Below are positions 23,089-33,100 of a DNA stretch of 45,842 nt, piece after piece. The notes beneath the pieces are model-generated. The model ran no database searches. It saw nothing but the letters and a program-made list of their open reading frames with translations, and was not told the DNA's origin. The stretch covers positions 1-45,842 of the forward strand of contig NZ_JAPKNM010000053.1 in NCBI RefSeq assembly GCF_026460985.1, in the 5' to 3' direction. The position numbers and the translations under genes were made by a program. Numbering within the stretch: position 1 is the stretch's first letter; every line of letters starts with the position of its first letter. The DNA is from Sphingomonas sp. (GTDB taxonomy: Bacteria; Pseudomonadota; Alphaproteobacteria; Sphingomonadales; Sphingomonadaceae).

Positions 23089-25007
23089 GCCGCCTCTCCC
23101 TTCGGCCGCACGCTGACGACCCGCATCATGCCCGCCTCCATGTGATAGAGCAGGTGGCAGTGGAACGCCCAGTCGCCGACCGCATCGGCGGTGAAATCCC
23201 AGGTCACCTTGCCGCCCGGCTGGACGATCACCGTGTGCTTGCGCGGGCCGTGATCGCCGTGCCCGGTGACCAGCTCGAAGAAATGGCCGTGGATGTGGAT
23301 CGGGTGGCTCATCATCGTGTCGTTGATGAGGTTGACCCGCACCCGCTCGCCCTCGATGAACGGGATCGGCTCGTGCTTGTCGGACATCTTCTCGCCGTCG
23401 AATGACCACATGAACCGTTCCATGTTGCCGGTCAGGTGGATGTCGATGCTGCGCGAGGGCGCGCGCACGTCGGGGTTGCGGTCGAGCGCCATCAGGTCTT
23501 TGTAGACCAGCACCTTGTGTCCGACGTCCTCGAGGCCCTGTCCGGGCTCGTCGGTGCGATCCATCGGCATCGGCGAGATCGTCTGCACGCCGGGGCCTTT
23601 CCTGACCTGGGGCGCGTTCGAGAAGTCGCGCATCTTCATTGAGCCCATGTCCATGCCGGCGTGCTGACCGGAGGCACTGCCCGTCGCGCCATGATCCATG
23701 CCGGGCATCGCGCTATGGTCCATGCCCGGAATCGCGCCATGATCCATCCCGGGTATCGCGCTGTGGTCCATGCCGCCCATTGCCGCCGCGGCACCGGTGG
23801 CGAGTTTCGCCGACGCATTCTGTTCGGCGGTGGGGTCGATCCCGCGGGAGGCGCCGGACATGTCCATGCCCTCCATGCCTTCCATGCCCGACATGTCCAT
23901 GCCCATGTCCTTCATCGTCACGAGCGGACGTTTCCTGAGCGGCGGCACTTCGCCCGCCATTCCGGGCCGCGGCGCCAGCGTCGCGCGCGCCATCCCCGAG
24001 CGGTCGATCGCCTCGGCGACGATCGTATAGGGCTTGTCCTCTGCCGGGGTGACGACCGCGTCATAGGTCTCGGCGACGCCGATCTGGAATTCCTCGACGT
24101 CGACCGGGTGGACGTTCTGGCCGTCGGCCTGGACGATCAAGAGGGTGAGCCCGGGCACGCGCACGTTGAAGTTGGTCATCGCGGAGGCGTTGATCACGCG
24201 CAGCCGCACGCGCTCGCCGGGCTTGAACAGCCCGGTCCAGTTGTCGCTCGGGCCATGGCCGTTGACGATATAGGTGTAGGTCGAGCCGGTGACGTCGGAG
24301 ACGTCGGTCGGGTCCATGCGCATGGCGCCCCAATCGAGCCGGTCCTTGAGCTTCTGGTCCTTGCCCGACAGCAGACCGGTGAGCGTCTGGCGCTGGAAGT
24401 TGAAATGTCCCGCATCGACCTTCATCCGGCGGAAGATCTCCTGCGGAGAAAGCGGGCTGTGATCGGCGAGCACGAGCACATGCTCGCGGTCGTACCGGAC
24501 CGGATCGGGCCCGGCAGGGTCGATCACGATCGGCCCGTAATGGCCGAACTGCTCCTGCATCCCCGAATGGCTGTGATACCAATAAGTGCCGTTCTGCCGA
24601 ACCGGGAACTCGTAGAGGAAGCTCGACCGGGGCTTGATGCCCGGAAACGAGACGCCCGGCACGCCATCGAACTCCGGGGGCACGAGCAGGCCGTGCCAAT
24701 GGATCGAGCTGTCCTCGTCAAGGTCGTTGACCACGTTGAGCCGCACCGTCTGACCTTCGCGCAGGCGAAGAAGCGGCGCCGGGACGGTGCCGTTGACTCC
24801 GATCGCCCTCGTGCGCCGTCCATCGATCACCAGCGTCTGCCGGGCAATCTTGAGCGTGATGTCCTCGCCCGAGAGCGTCGGCAGCGGCCGGACGATGCCC
24901 GGCGAGACCGTCTGCGCCCAGGCGGGGAGCCAGCTTACGGCTGCGAGCCCGCCAGCGGTGAGCGTGGCGCCGCGCAGCAGCTGGCGGCGGTTGATCGTAT
25001 TTGTCAT
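23085..25007 (-). CDS. copA: Copper-resistance multicopper oxidase CopA
   Basis: Periplasmic multicopper oxidase of 640 aa exported by the Tat pathway (NRRQLLRGATLTAGGLAAVS). Copper centres are visible: HWHG (His103, His105), YWYHSHSG near 145, HPIHIHGHF in the C-terminal domain and HCHLLYHMEAGMM near the end. A Met/His-rich insertion lies between residues about 370 and 460 with repeats of PGMDHSA and PGMDHGA, which bind extra copper. CopA oxidises Cu(I) and stores copper in the periplasm. It is the first gene of the minus-strand block. Its ATG at 25007 lies only 41 bp from the att repeat, so its promoter probably spans or lies beyond the att site. Confidence 0.95.
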   Translation of the reverse strand: MTNTINRRQLLRGATLTAGGLAAVSWLPAWAQTVSPGIVRPLPTLSGEDITLKIARQTLVIDGRRTRAIGVNGTVPAPLLRLREGQTVRLNVVNDLDEDSSIHWHGLLVPPEFDGVPGVSFPGIKPRSSFLYEFPVRQNGTYWYHSHSGMQEQFGHYGPIVIDPAGPDPVRYDREHVLVLADHSPLSPQEIFRRMKVDAGHFNFQRQTLTGLLSGKDQKLKDRLDWGAMRMDPTDVSDVTGSTYTYIVNGHGPSDNWTGLFKPGERVRLRVINASAMTNFNVRVPGLTLLIVQADGQNVHPVDVEEFQIGVAETYDAVVTPAEDKPYTIVAEAIDRSGMARATLAPRPGMAGEVPPLRKRPLVTMKDMGMDMSGMEGMEGMDMSGASRGIDPTAEQNASAKLATGAAAAMGGMDHSAIPGMDHGAIPGMDHSAMPGMDHGATGSASGQHAGMDMGSMKMRDFSNAPQVRKGPGVQTISPMPMDRTDEPGQGLEDVGHKVLVYKDLMALDRNPDVRAPSRSIDIHLTGNMERFMWSFDGEKMSDKHEPIPFIEGERVRVNLINDTMMSHPIHIHGHFFELVTGHGDHGPRKHTVIVQPGGKVTWDFTADAVGDWAFHCHLLYHMEAGMMRVVSVRPKGEAA

Positions 25008-25048
25008 GTCTGTCCCCGTAGCGGGCCTGAGCCTTGAATGCCGATACG

Positions 25049-25089
25049 CACGGCTGAAACACGGGTTCGATTCCCGTAGGGGTCACCAA
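25049..25089 (+). repeat. att direct repeat, copy 2
   Basis: Exact copy of 5245-5285, that is, the anticodon loop to the CCA end of tRNA-Glu. Only the 3' half of the tRNA is present, so it is not a functional tRNA gene. It forms the right boundary of island A and the left boundary of element B, whose integrase begins 163 bp away. Confidence 0.93.
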
Positions 25090-25150
25090 CAAGCCCTCCC
25101 AGAGGGTGCCAAAAGATGCCATAAACGGCTGTTTTCTGCGGTTTTTCTGT

Positions 25151-25252
25151 GGTATAAGCATCTCAATCGGATCGGCTGGATACCACCAGATACCAGCATT
25201 TTGATGGTATGTTCGATGGTAGCCTGCCGGTCACGGATCGGGAGATACCATC
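25151..25252. promoter_or_regulatory. Cluster of ATACCA/TGGTAT repeats upstream of integrase
   Basis: ATACCA or its complement occurs in GGTATAAG (25151), GATACCACCAGATACCAG (25179-25196), TGGTAT (25205-25210), ATGGTAG (25216-25222) and GATACCATC (25244-25252). Such short, mixed-orientation repeats between att and a P4-type integrase gene fit arm-type binding sites or a self-regulatory operator of the integrase. Confidence 0.5.
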
Positions 25253-26473
25253 ATGGCCCTGACCGCCCTCGCGATCAAAAGCGCCAAGAGTCGCGCCAAG
25301 TCCTACAAGCTCGCGGATAGCGACGGGCTCTATCTGTTGGTGACGCGCTCAGGCGGCCGCTGCTGGCGCATGAACTATCGCCACCTCGGCAAGCAGAAGA
25401 CGCAGGCGTTCGGCACCTGGCCCGACACGAGCCTTGCCGACGCCCGCGAGCGCCGCGACGCGGCGCGCAAGGTGCTGGCGCGGGGCGACGATCCGGCCGA
25501 GCAGATCAAGCTGGAGCGCATCGCGGCGACCGTGGCAGCGTCCAACAGCTTCAAGGCTGTCGCCGATGAATGGCTGACCAAGGCTGAGAAGGAAGGCCGT
25601 TCGGCCGTCACGATGAAGAAGCTGCGCTGGCTGCTGGACTTCATCAACGAGTCGATGGGCAAACGCCCCATCGCCACGATCTCCGCGCAGGAACTGCTGA
25701 TCATGCTGCGCAAGATGGAGAGCAAGGGAAAGTACGAGACGGCCAAGCGGCTCCGCAGCACATGCAGCCAGGTGTTCCGCTACGCCATCGCCACGGCCCG
25801 CGCCGAGCGCGACGTTGCCGCCGACCTGCGCGGCGCGCTGATTGCCCCCAAGCCGGTCCACCGCGCCGCAATCACCAGCCCCAAGGAAGCGGGAGGCCTG
25901 CTTCGCGCCATCGAGGCGTTCGAAGGGCATCCCAACACCAAGGCGGCACTGCAGCTCTTGCCGCATGTGTTCGTGCGGCCCGGCGAACTGCGTCATGCCG
26001 AATGGAGCGACTTCGATTTCGACAAGGCGCTGTGGACGATCCCGCCGCACAAGACCAAGATGCGGCGGGCGCATACCATCCCCCTCTCCCGCCAAGCGCT
26101 CGCCATCCTCGAAACTATCGAGCACGACGCGGAGTATAGTCGTTTCCTGTTCCCCTCCCTACGGTCAGTGGATCGGCCGATGTCGGAGAACACGATCAAC
26201 GCGGCGCTGCGGCGCATGGGCTTCGCTCAGGACGAGATGACCGGCCACGGCTTCCGGGCAATGGCGGCGACGCTCTTGAACGAGATGGGTCTATGGCATC
26301 CCGACGCGATCGAGCGCCAGCTCGCCCACTCCGACAACAACGCCGTCCGTCGAGCCTATGCCCGAGGCGAATATTGGGACGAGCGCGTCAAGATGATGCA
26401 GCACTGGTCCGATCATCTCGATTTCCTCCGCGACGGCGCGAAGGTGCTCAAAGGCAAGTTTGGAAAGGCATGA
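25253..26473 (+). CDS. P4-type tyrosine integrase (DUF4102 arm domain)
   Basis: Site-specific recombinase of 406 aa. The N-terminal DUF4102 arm-binding domain (about 1-90) has LADSDGLYLLVTRSGGRCWR and the YRHLGKQKTQAFGTWPDTSL segment. A core-binding SAM-like domain follows (about 95-190), then the catalytic domain. Catalytic residues: Arg247 (PGELRHAEW), His332 and Arg335 (HGFRAMAAT), His359 (QLAHSDNNA) and Tyr369 (VRRAYARGEY). All are intact, so it is probably active. It integrates DNA at tRNA 3' ends, and lies 163 bp from att copy 2, the normal geometry. The ATG has GGGAG upstream. It is the likely driver of the islands here. Confidence 0.95.
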   Translation: MALTALAIKSAKSRAKSYKLADSDGLYLLVTRSGGRCWRMNYRHLGKQKTQAFGTWPDTSLADARERRDAARKVLARGDDPAEQIKLERIAATVAASNSFKAVADEWLTKAEKEGRSAVTMKKLRWLLDFINESMGKRPIATISAQELLIMLRKMESKGKYETAKRLRSTCSQVFRYAIATARAERDVAADLRGALIAPKPVHRAAITSPKEAGGLLRAIEAFEGHPNTKAALQLLPHVFVRPGELRHAEWSDFDFDKALWTIPPHKTKMRRAHTIPLSRQALAILETIEHDAEYSRFLFPSLRSVDRPMSENTINAALRRMGFAQDEMTGHGFRAMAATLLNEMGLWHPDAIERQLAHSDNNAVRRAYARGEYWDERVKMMQHWSDHLDFLRDGAKVLKGKFGKA

Positions 26474-27115
26474 AGGCGGCTGTAGTCGACGGGTCCTAGG
26501 TCTCGAACTGGGCCGCTTGCTGTTCATCAGTTTTCAGGTTTGGGGTCGGAGAAGCGGATGTTCGTTCAGCCTCATTGGCGGGCGACCGCTAACGACCCGA
26601 TTGCAGTTGCCTGGTCACGATAGCTGGTCGCCGCCAAATAACAGGGCTTGGAGGAACACGTTCCGCGCGCGGATCGGCGGCCCAGGGGACCACAAGCTTC
26701 GACAGGCCAGCCTTGGCGTTTCTTACGCGTCTACAAGGGGTTTACCCCGATATTCAGCAAGAAACAGAAATATATTATGGCAGTATCATCTTCGGAGTGC
26801 CGCCAGTGATAGAAAGCCATTCAACAGCACTAAATCATTCAGCTTTTATGGCAGAAGTAGGTACAACTTTTATTCAAAGTTCAATCAGACGCGCAATGCA
26901 AGATGAACGATATTGCATACCGCAATCATGATTCGAATCATAAATACCTTAGGCATCCCTCGCTTGTCCAATAAATTTCCTAGCACGTATTTCATCTTCA
27001 CTACTGATTTTGCCTTCCGACCGGCTACCGCCGGGCCGTAGTTGTCGCCGCGCAGCATTTCACGGCGAGTACAGGGCGCAGGACGCTAGCGCCCGACCAA
27101 CAGGAGGCCGGTGCC
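26474..27115. other. 642-bp gap: low-GC leader of the autotransporter
   Basis: No gene I can support; the short frames have no ribosome site or family match. From about 26740 to 27000 the sequence turns markedly AT-rich, unlike the flanks. It contains a perfect 14-bp palindrome (26928-26941) and an ATTGC-N5-GCAAT inverted repeat (26912-26926). The last 20 bases before the autotransporter carry AGGAGG (27102-27107). The stretch probably holds the autotransporter promoter and leader. Confidence 0.45.
26912..26941. promoter_or_regulatory. Palindromes upstream of autotransporter
   Basis: ATTGC (26912-26916) and GCAAT (26922-26926) form an inverted repeat. ATGATTCGAATCAT (26928-26941) is a perfect palindrome two bases later. 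They lie in the AT-rich patch about 175 bp before the autotransporter start and look like protein-binding sites. No regulator gene is adjacent. Confidence 0.4.
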
Positions 27116-30100
27116 ATGCGATCGAATCATGGCGTGAACATCGCGATTGCCTCAGGTCTCGCCCTCGGCGCGTTCGGCGCCGTGCCGGCCCTGGCGCAGG
27201 AAGTCATCGACGGCGGCCAGACCGTCTCCGTTCCCGGAACGCAAGTCTCGCCCTGGAACATCGGCAACACGCTGACCGTCGGCAGTTCGGGCGAAGGCAC
27301 GCTCGACATCACGAGCGGCGGCACGGTCACCAACACCGAGGGGCAGGTCGGAGTCAATGACGGCTCTTCGGGCACGGTGACCGTGACCGGCCCGAACGCC
27401 AGCTGGACCAATAACGGCAATCTCTTCCTCGGCTATGGCGGCGAGGGAACGCTCACCATCGCCAATGGCGGTACGGTCGACAGCACGCTCTCGACGTTCA
27501 TCGGCCGAAGCGCGACCGGCGTCGGCACGGTGACGGTGACCGGCGCGGGCTCGACGCTGACCAGCACGCCGGGCGGCGTCTTCATCGGCTATGGCGGCCG
27601 GGGCACGCTCAATATCCTCGACGGCGGCGCGGTCATCAGCCGTCCCTCCACGATCGGGGAAAGCACTACCGGATCGGGCGAGGTGCTCGTGTCCGGCGCG
27701 GGTTCGACCTGGACCATCGACGTGGTCAGCACCACCTCGCTCGGCCTGGCGATCGGCAACCAAGGGTCGGGCCTGCTGACGATCAACGACGGCGGCGCGA
27801 CCAATGTCGGCTCGGTCGCGCATATCGGCAGCGTCGCGGGTGCGTCGGGCACGCTGATCGTCGACGGCGGCAGCTGGACCGACCAGGGTCTGTACGTCGG
27901 TCAATATGGCCAGGGCACAATGGAGGTCACCGGCGGCGGCACGGTCGACAGCTATTACGGCCATATCGGCCGCCAGCTGGGCTCCACCGGCACGGTGACC
28001 GTATCGGGCGCGGGCTCGACCTGGACGACCCATACGAGCGCCACCTCGGTCGGCCTCTATATCGGCAACCAAGGTACCGGCACGCTCGCGGTCAGCAGCG
28101 GCGGCGCGGTCAGCACTGCCGACGTCCATATCGGCAGCGCCGCGAGCGGCTCGGGCACGCTGACCGTCGGCACCGGCGGCTCCTTCGGCAGCGGCAGGAC
28201 CTATGTCGGCCATACCGGGACGGGCGTGCTGACGATCAGCGGCGGCGGCGCCGTCAGCAATACCGGCGTCGGCTACGTCGGCTATGCGAGCGGATCGTCG
28301 GGCACGGTGACGGTGACCGATGCCGGTTCGCGCTGGGCCAACAGCAGCAGTCTCTATGTCGGCAACAGCGGAGCGGGCGTGCTCACGATCAACGGCGGCG
28401 GTGCGGTCAGCAATGCCGCCGGCATCATCGGCAACGCGAGCGGAACGTCGGGTACGGTGACGGTGGCCGGCGCCGGTTCGAGCTGGGCGAGCAGCGGCAT
28501 CCTCTATGTCGGCAGCAGCGGAACGGGCGCGCTGACGATCAGCGGCGGCGGCGCGGTCAGCAATACCTACGGCCGCATCGGCTCTGCGAGCGGATCGTCG
28601 GGTACGGTGACGGTGACCGGTGCCGGTTCGACCTGGACCAACAGCAGCGCTATCTCCGTCGGCCAGAACGGGACGGGCGCACTGACGATCAGCGGCGGCG
28701 GCGCGGTCAGCAATTACACGGGCGCCATCGGCGATGCGAGCGGATCGTCGGGCACGCTGACGGTGACCGATGCCGGTTCGAGCTTGACGACCGGCGGCTA
28801 CCTCTATGTCGGCCATACAGGGACGGGCACGCTGACGATCAACGGCGGCGGCACGGTCAGCAGTACCTACGGCCGCATCGGCTATGCGAGCGGATCGTCG
28901 GGCACGGCGACGGTGACCGGTGCCGGTTCGAGCTGGACAACCGGCTCCTTCAATGTTGGCCATACCGGGACGGGCGCGCTGACGATCAGCGGCGGCGGCG
29001 CGGTCGGCAGCGGCACAAGTCATATTGGCTCCTCTGCCGGTTCCTTGGGCACTGCGACCCTGACGGGCAGCGGCTCACATTGGACGATCAGCAGTTCGCT
29101 GACCGTTGGCAATTCTGGCGAGGGCAGGCTCTCGATCCTGAGCGGCGCGACGGCCACGAACACTTCTGGTACCATCGGGAACGCCTCAGGCGCCCTCGGA
29201 ACGGTAACGGTCGACAACGCGCGCTGGATCAACAGCGGCATCGTCAATGTCGGCCAGGTTGGGACGGGCGCGTTGACGATCAGCGGGGGCGGCGCGGTCA
29301 GTAATGCGGCGGGCTACATCGGCTATTCGAGCGGATCGTCGGGTGCGGTGACGGTCACCGACGCCGGTTCAAACTGGACCAGCAGCGGCGACCTCTATGT
29401 CGGCCGGGGCGGGACGGGCGCATTGACGATCAGCGGCGGCGGCGCGGTCGGCAATACCGCCGGCTACATCGGCTATGCGAGCGGATCGGCGGGTACGGTG
29501 ACGGTGAGCGATGCCGGTTCGCGCTGGACCAGCAGCAGCGGCCTTTATGTCGGCTCGACCGGGACGGGGGCGCTGACGATCAGCGGCGGCGGCGCGGTCG
29601 GCAATACCGCCGGCTACATCGGCTATGCGAGCGGATCGTCGGGCACGGTGACGGTGACCGATACCGGTTCGAGCTGGACGAGTAGCGGGCAGCTCCAGAT
29701 CGGCCGGGGCGATGACGGAGCGCTCTCGATCCTGAACGGCGCGACGGTCAGCAGCGTCGGCGGCGGCTTCGTGGGCGTCGACGACACCGGGACTGGAACG
29801 GTGACGGTCCACGGCTCTGGTTCGGTCTGGACCAGCAGCAACAATATCCTCGTGGGCTATAACGGCACGGGTACGCTCACGGTCTCTGGCGGCGGCCTGG
29901 TCGAGAACCCCAACGGCTTTATCGCCGCTTATGCCGGCTCGACCGGCGCGGCGACCGTGACCGGGCCGGGTTCCATCTGGAGCAACACCAATACGCTCCG
30001 CCTGGGCTATCAGGGAACGGGCACGCTCTCGATCGTCGATTCCGGCCGCGTGACCGCCCCGGGCGGCGTGACCGTCGCCGAGATATCGGGCAGCACCGGC

Positions 30101-33100
30101 ACGCTGGAGGTCGCGAGCGGCGGCCTGCTCGAAACCTTCGCGCTGAGCGCGGGTAGCGGCGCGGCGCAGGTCACCTTCAATGGCGGCAAGCTGCTCGCGC
30201 TCGGCGACAATATGGCCTTCATCACCGGCTTCGCGAGCGGCGCGCTGGACATCGCCACCGACGGGCTCACCCTCGACACCGCCGGCTACACGGTCGCGAC
30301 CGACCAATCGGGTTTCAGCGGTGCGGGCGCCTTCACCAAGTCGGGAAGCGGCACGCTCATCCTCCTGGGCGACAACAGCTACGCCAGCGGCACCACGATC
30401 AATGAAGGCACGCTCCAGATCGGCGACGGCGGTACCACCGGCAGCATCACCGGCGATGTCGCCAACAACGCCGCGCTCGTCTTCAACCGTTCCGACGATA
30501 TCGACTTTTCAGGCATGATCAGCGGCACCGGCATCGTGACAAAGGCGGGCACGGGCATCCTGACGCTGGTCGGCGACAGCAGCGGCTTCGACGGCGCGAC
30601 TTCGGTCGCGGCGGGCACATTGATGGTCGACGGCAGTTTGGGCGGTACGGTCGACATCGCCTCGGGTGCTTCGCTCGGCGGTATCGGCACCGTTGGGGGC
30701 ACCGCGACCATTTCCTCCGGCGGCACGCTGATCGGCCGCCAAGGCGAGACGCTCAGCTTCGGCAGCGACTTGGTCCTCGCGAGCGGCGCAACCGTCGACG
30801 TGTCGCTCGGCGCATCGGGGACCACCGGGCTGTTCGACGTTGCCGGCAATCTGACGATTGACGGCCAACTCCACATCACTGACCTCGGCGGCTTCGGCCC
30901 CGGGCTCTACCGACTGTTCGACTATGCCGGCGCGCTCACCGACAACGGCCTCGCGATCGGCACCGTGCCGACCGGCACGTCCGCGAGTGATCTCCTGGTC
31001 CAGACCTCGATTGCCCAGCAGGTCAACCTCGTCAATACGAACGGGGTCACGCTCAACTATTGGGACGGCGACGACACCAGCCTCCACAATAATGGCGTGA
31101 TCGACGGCGGCGACGGCGTGTGGAACCTCGCCAATGCCAACTGGACCGATTCCGGCGGCGCTTTCGACGCACCCTGGTCCAACGGCGGGTTCGCGATCTT
31201 CACCGGCCAGGCGGGCACGGTGACGGTGGACGCCAGCCTGGGCGCTCTCTCGGTCAGCGGCGCACAATTCGCGACCGACGGCTATCGACTTCAGGGTGGC
31301 GCGATCACGATCACGCTGCCCGAAACCATCTTGCGCGTCGGCTTCGGGGCACTCGCTGGAGCAAGCGTGACCGCGACGATCGCGTCCGAGTTCACCGGAT
31401 CAGGCGGTCTGGAGAAAACCGATTTCGGCACGCTCATCCTCGCCGGAACCAACAGCTACACCGGCGGTACCCTCGTCAGCGAAGGCACGCTCCAGCTGGG
31501 CGATGGCGGCGCCAGCGGATCAATCCTCGGCGATGTGGCCAACAACGGCATTTTCGCGATCGACCGGTCCGACAGCGTCACCTTCGCCGGCACCATCTCG
31601 GGAACCGGCGGCTTCCGTCAGGCCGGCACCGGCACGACCATCCTCACTGCCGACAACAGCTATACCGGCGGCACGACGATCGCCGCGGGCGCGCTGCAGA
31701 TAGGCGATGGGGGCACCACGGGCAGCATCACCGGCGACGTCGCCAACAATGCGGCGCTCGTCTTCAACCGCTCGGACGATTTGGCCTTTTCGGGTGCGAT
31801 CAACGGTACGGGCAGCGTGACCCAGGCCGGTGCCGGGACGACCATCCTCACCGGCGACAGCAACTACACCGGTGGCACGACGATCACGGCGGGGACGCTG
31901 CAGATCGGCGATGGCGGAACGACCGGTAGCATCACCGGCAACATCGCCAATAACGTAGCCCTTACCTTCGACCGGTCGGATGATCTCACCTTCGACGGCG
32001 TGATCAGTGGCGCGGGCACCATGACCCAGGCCGGCAGCGGCATCCTGACGCTGACCGGCGACAGCAGCGGCTTCGGCGGAAGCACGATGGTCGCGGCGGG
32101 CACGCTGCAGGTCGACGGCAGCTTGGGCGGCACGGTCGATGTTGCCTCAGGCGCCTCGCTCGGCGGCATCGGCACCGTCGGGGGCACCGCGACCATTGTC
32201 ACGGGCGGCACGCTGATTGGGCGGCAGGGCGAGACGCTGAGCTTCGGTAGCGACCTGGTCCTCGCCGGCGGCGCGATCGTAAACGTCTCGCTCGGCGCGC
32301 CGGGAACCACCGGACTGTTCAACGTGGCAGGGAACCTGACCATCGACGGCCAGCTCGACATCACCGATCTCGGCGGTTTCGGACCCGGCCTTTACCGGCT
32401 GTTCGACTATGCGGGCGCGCTCACCAACAACGACCTCGCGATCGGCACCCTGCCCGCTGGCACCGCCGCGAGCGATCTCCTCGTCCAGACCTCGGTCGCC
32501 CAGCAGATCAACCTCGTCAACACGAGCGGCGTGACGCTCGACTATTGGGACGGCGACGATACCGGTCTGCACAATAATGGCGTCGTCGACGGCGGTGACG
32601 GGGTCTGGAACCTCGCCAACCCCAACTGGACCGACTCCGGTGGTGCGTTCGACGCACCCTGGGCCAATGGCAGTTTCGCGATCTTCACCGGCCAGGCGGG
32701 CACGGTGACCGTCGACGCCAGCCTGGGCGCTCTCTCGGTCGGCGGCGCACAATTCGCGACCGACGGCTATCGGATCCAAGGCGGTGCGATCACGCTCACG
32801 CTGCCCGAAACCATCCTGCGCGTCGGCTTCGGGGCGCCCGGCGGTGCCGGCGTGACCGCCACCATCGCCTCCGCGCTCACTGGTTCGGGCGGGCTGAGGA
32901 AGACCGATTTCGGCACGCTCATTCTCACCGGTGCGAACGGCTACACCGGCGGCACCGTGATCGGGGAGGGGACCCTCCAGCTTGGCGATGGCGGCACTAG
33001 CGGATCGATCCTCGGCGACATCGTCAACAACGGCATTTTCGCGATCAATCGATCCGACGGCTTCACCTTCGCCGACACCATCTCGGGAACCGGCGCGTTC

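Larger units (their letters stand above)
5245..25089. mobile_element. Genomic island A at tRNA-Glu (sulfur and copper cargo)
   Basis: DNA bounded by two exact 41-bp copies of the tRNA-Glu 3' end, about 19.8 kb. It carries a persulfide detoxification cassette, an unknown two-gene cassette, trbI/DUF2274/HTH conjugation remnants, decayed CDF and merR fragments, and a cop/cus metal-resistance block. No integrase gene is visible inside these bounds; the only integrase lies just outside at 25253. The island may have moved in trans, lost its own integrase, or arisen by accretion next to element B. Confidence 0.8.

Noticed and set aside
25015..25089. Second complete tRNA-Glu
   Set aside because: Only the 3' half (41 bp) is present; the acceptor 5' strand and D arm are missing.
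24718..25161. 147-codon minus-strand frame across att copy 2
   Set aside because: It reads through the antisense tRNA fragment and then copA out of frame.
27152..29023. 623-codon minus-strand open frame across the autotransporter
   Set aside because: It is a shadow of the repetitive Gly/Ser/Thr codons of the plus-strand gene; the product is Ala/Arg/Asp-rich with no domain and repeats at the same period.
27274..30110. CRISPR-like array
   Set aside because: The repeats are about 150 bp, in frame and coding, without unique spacers of constant length.
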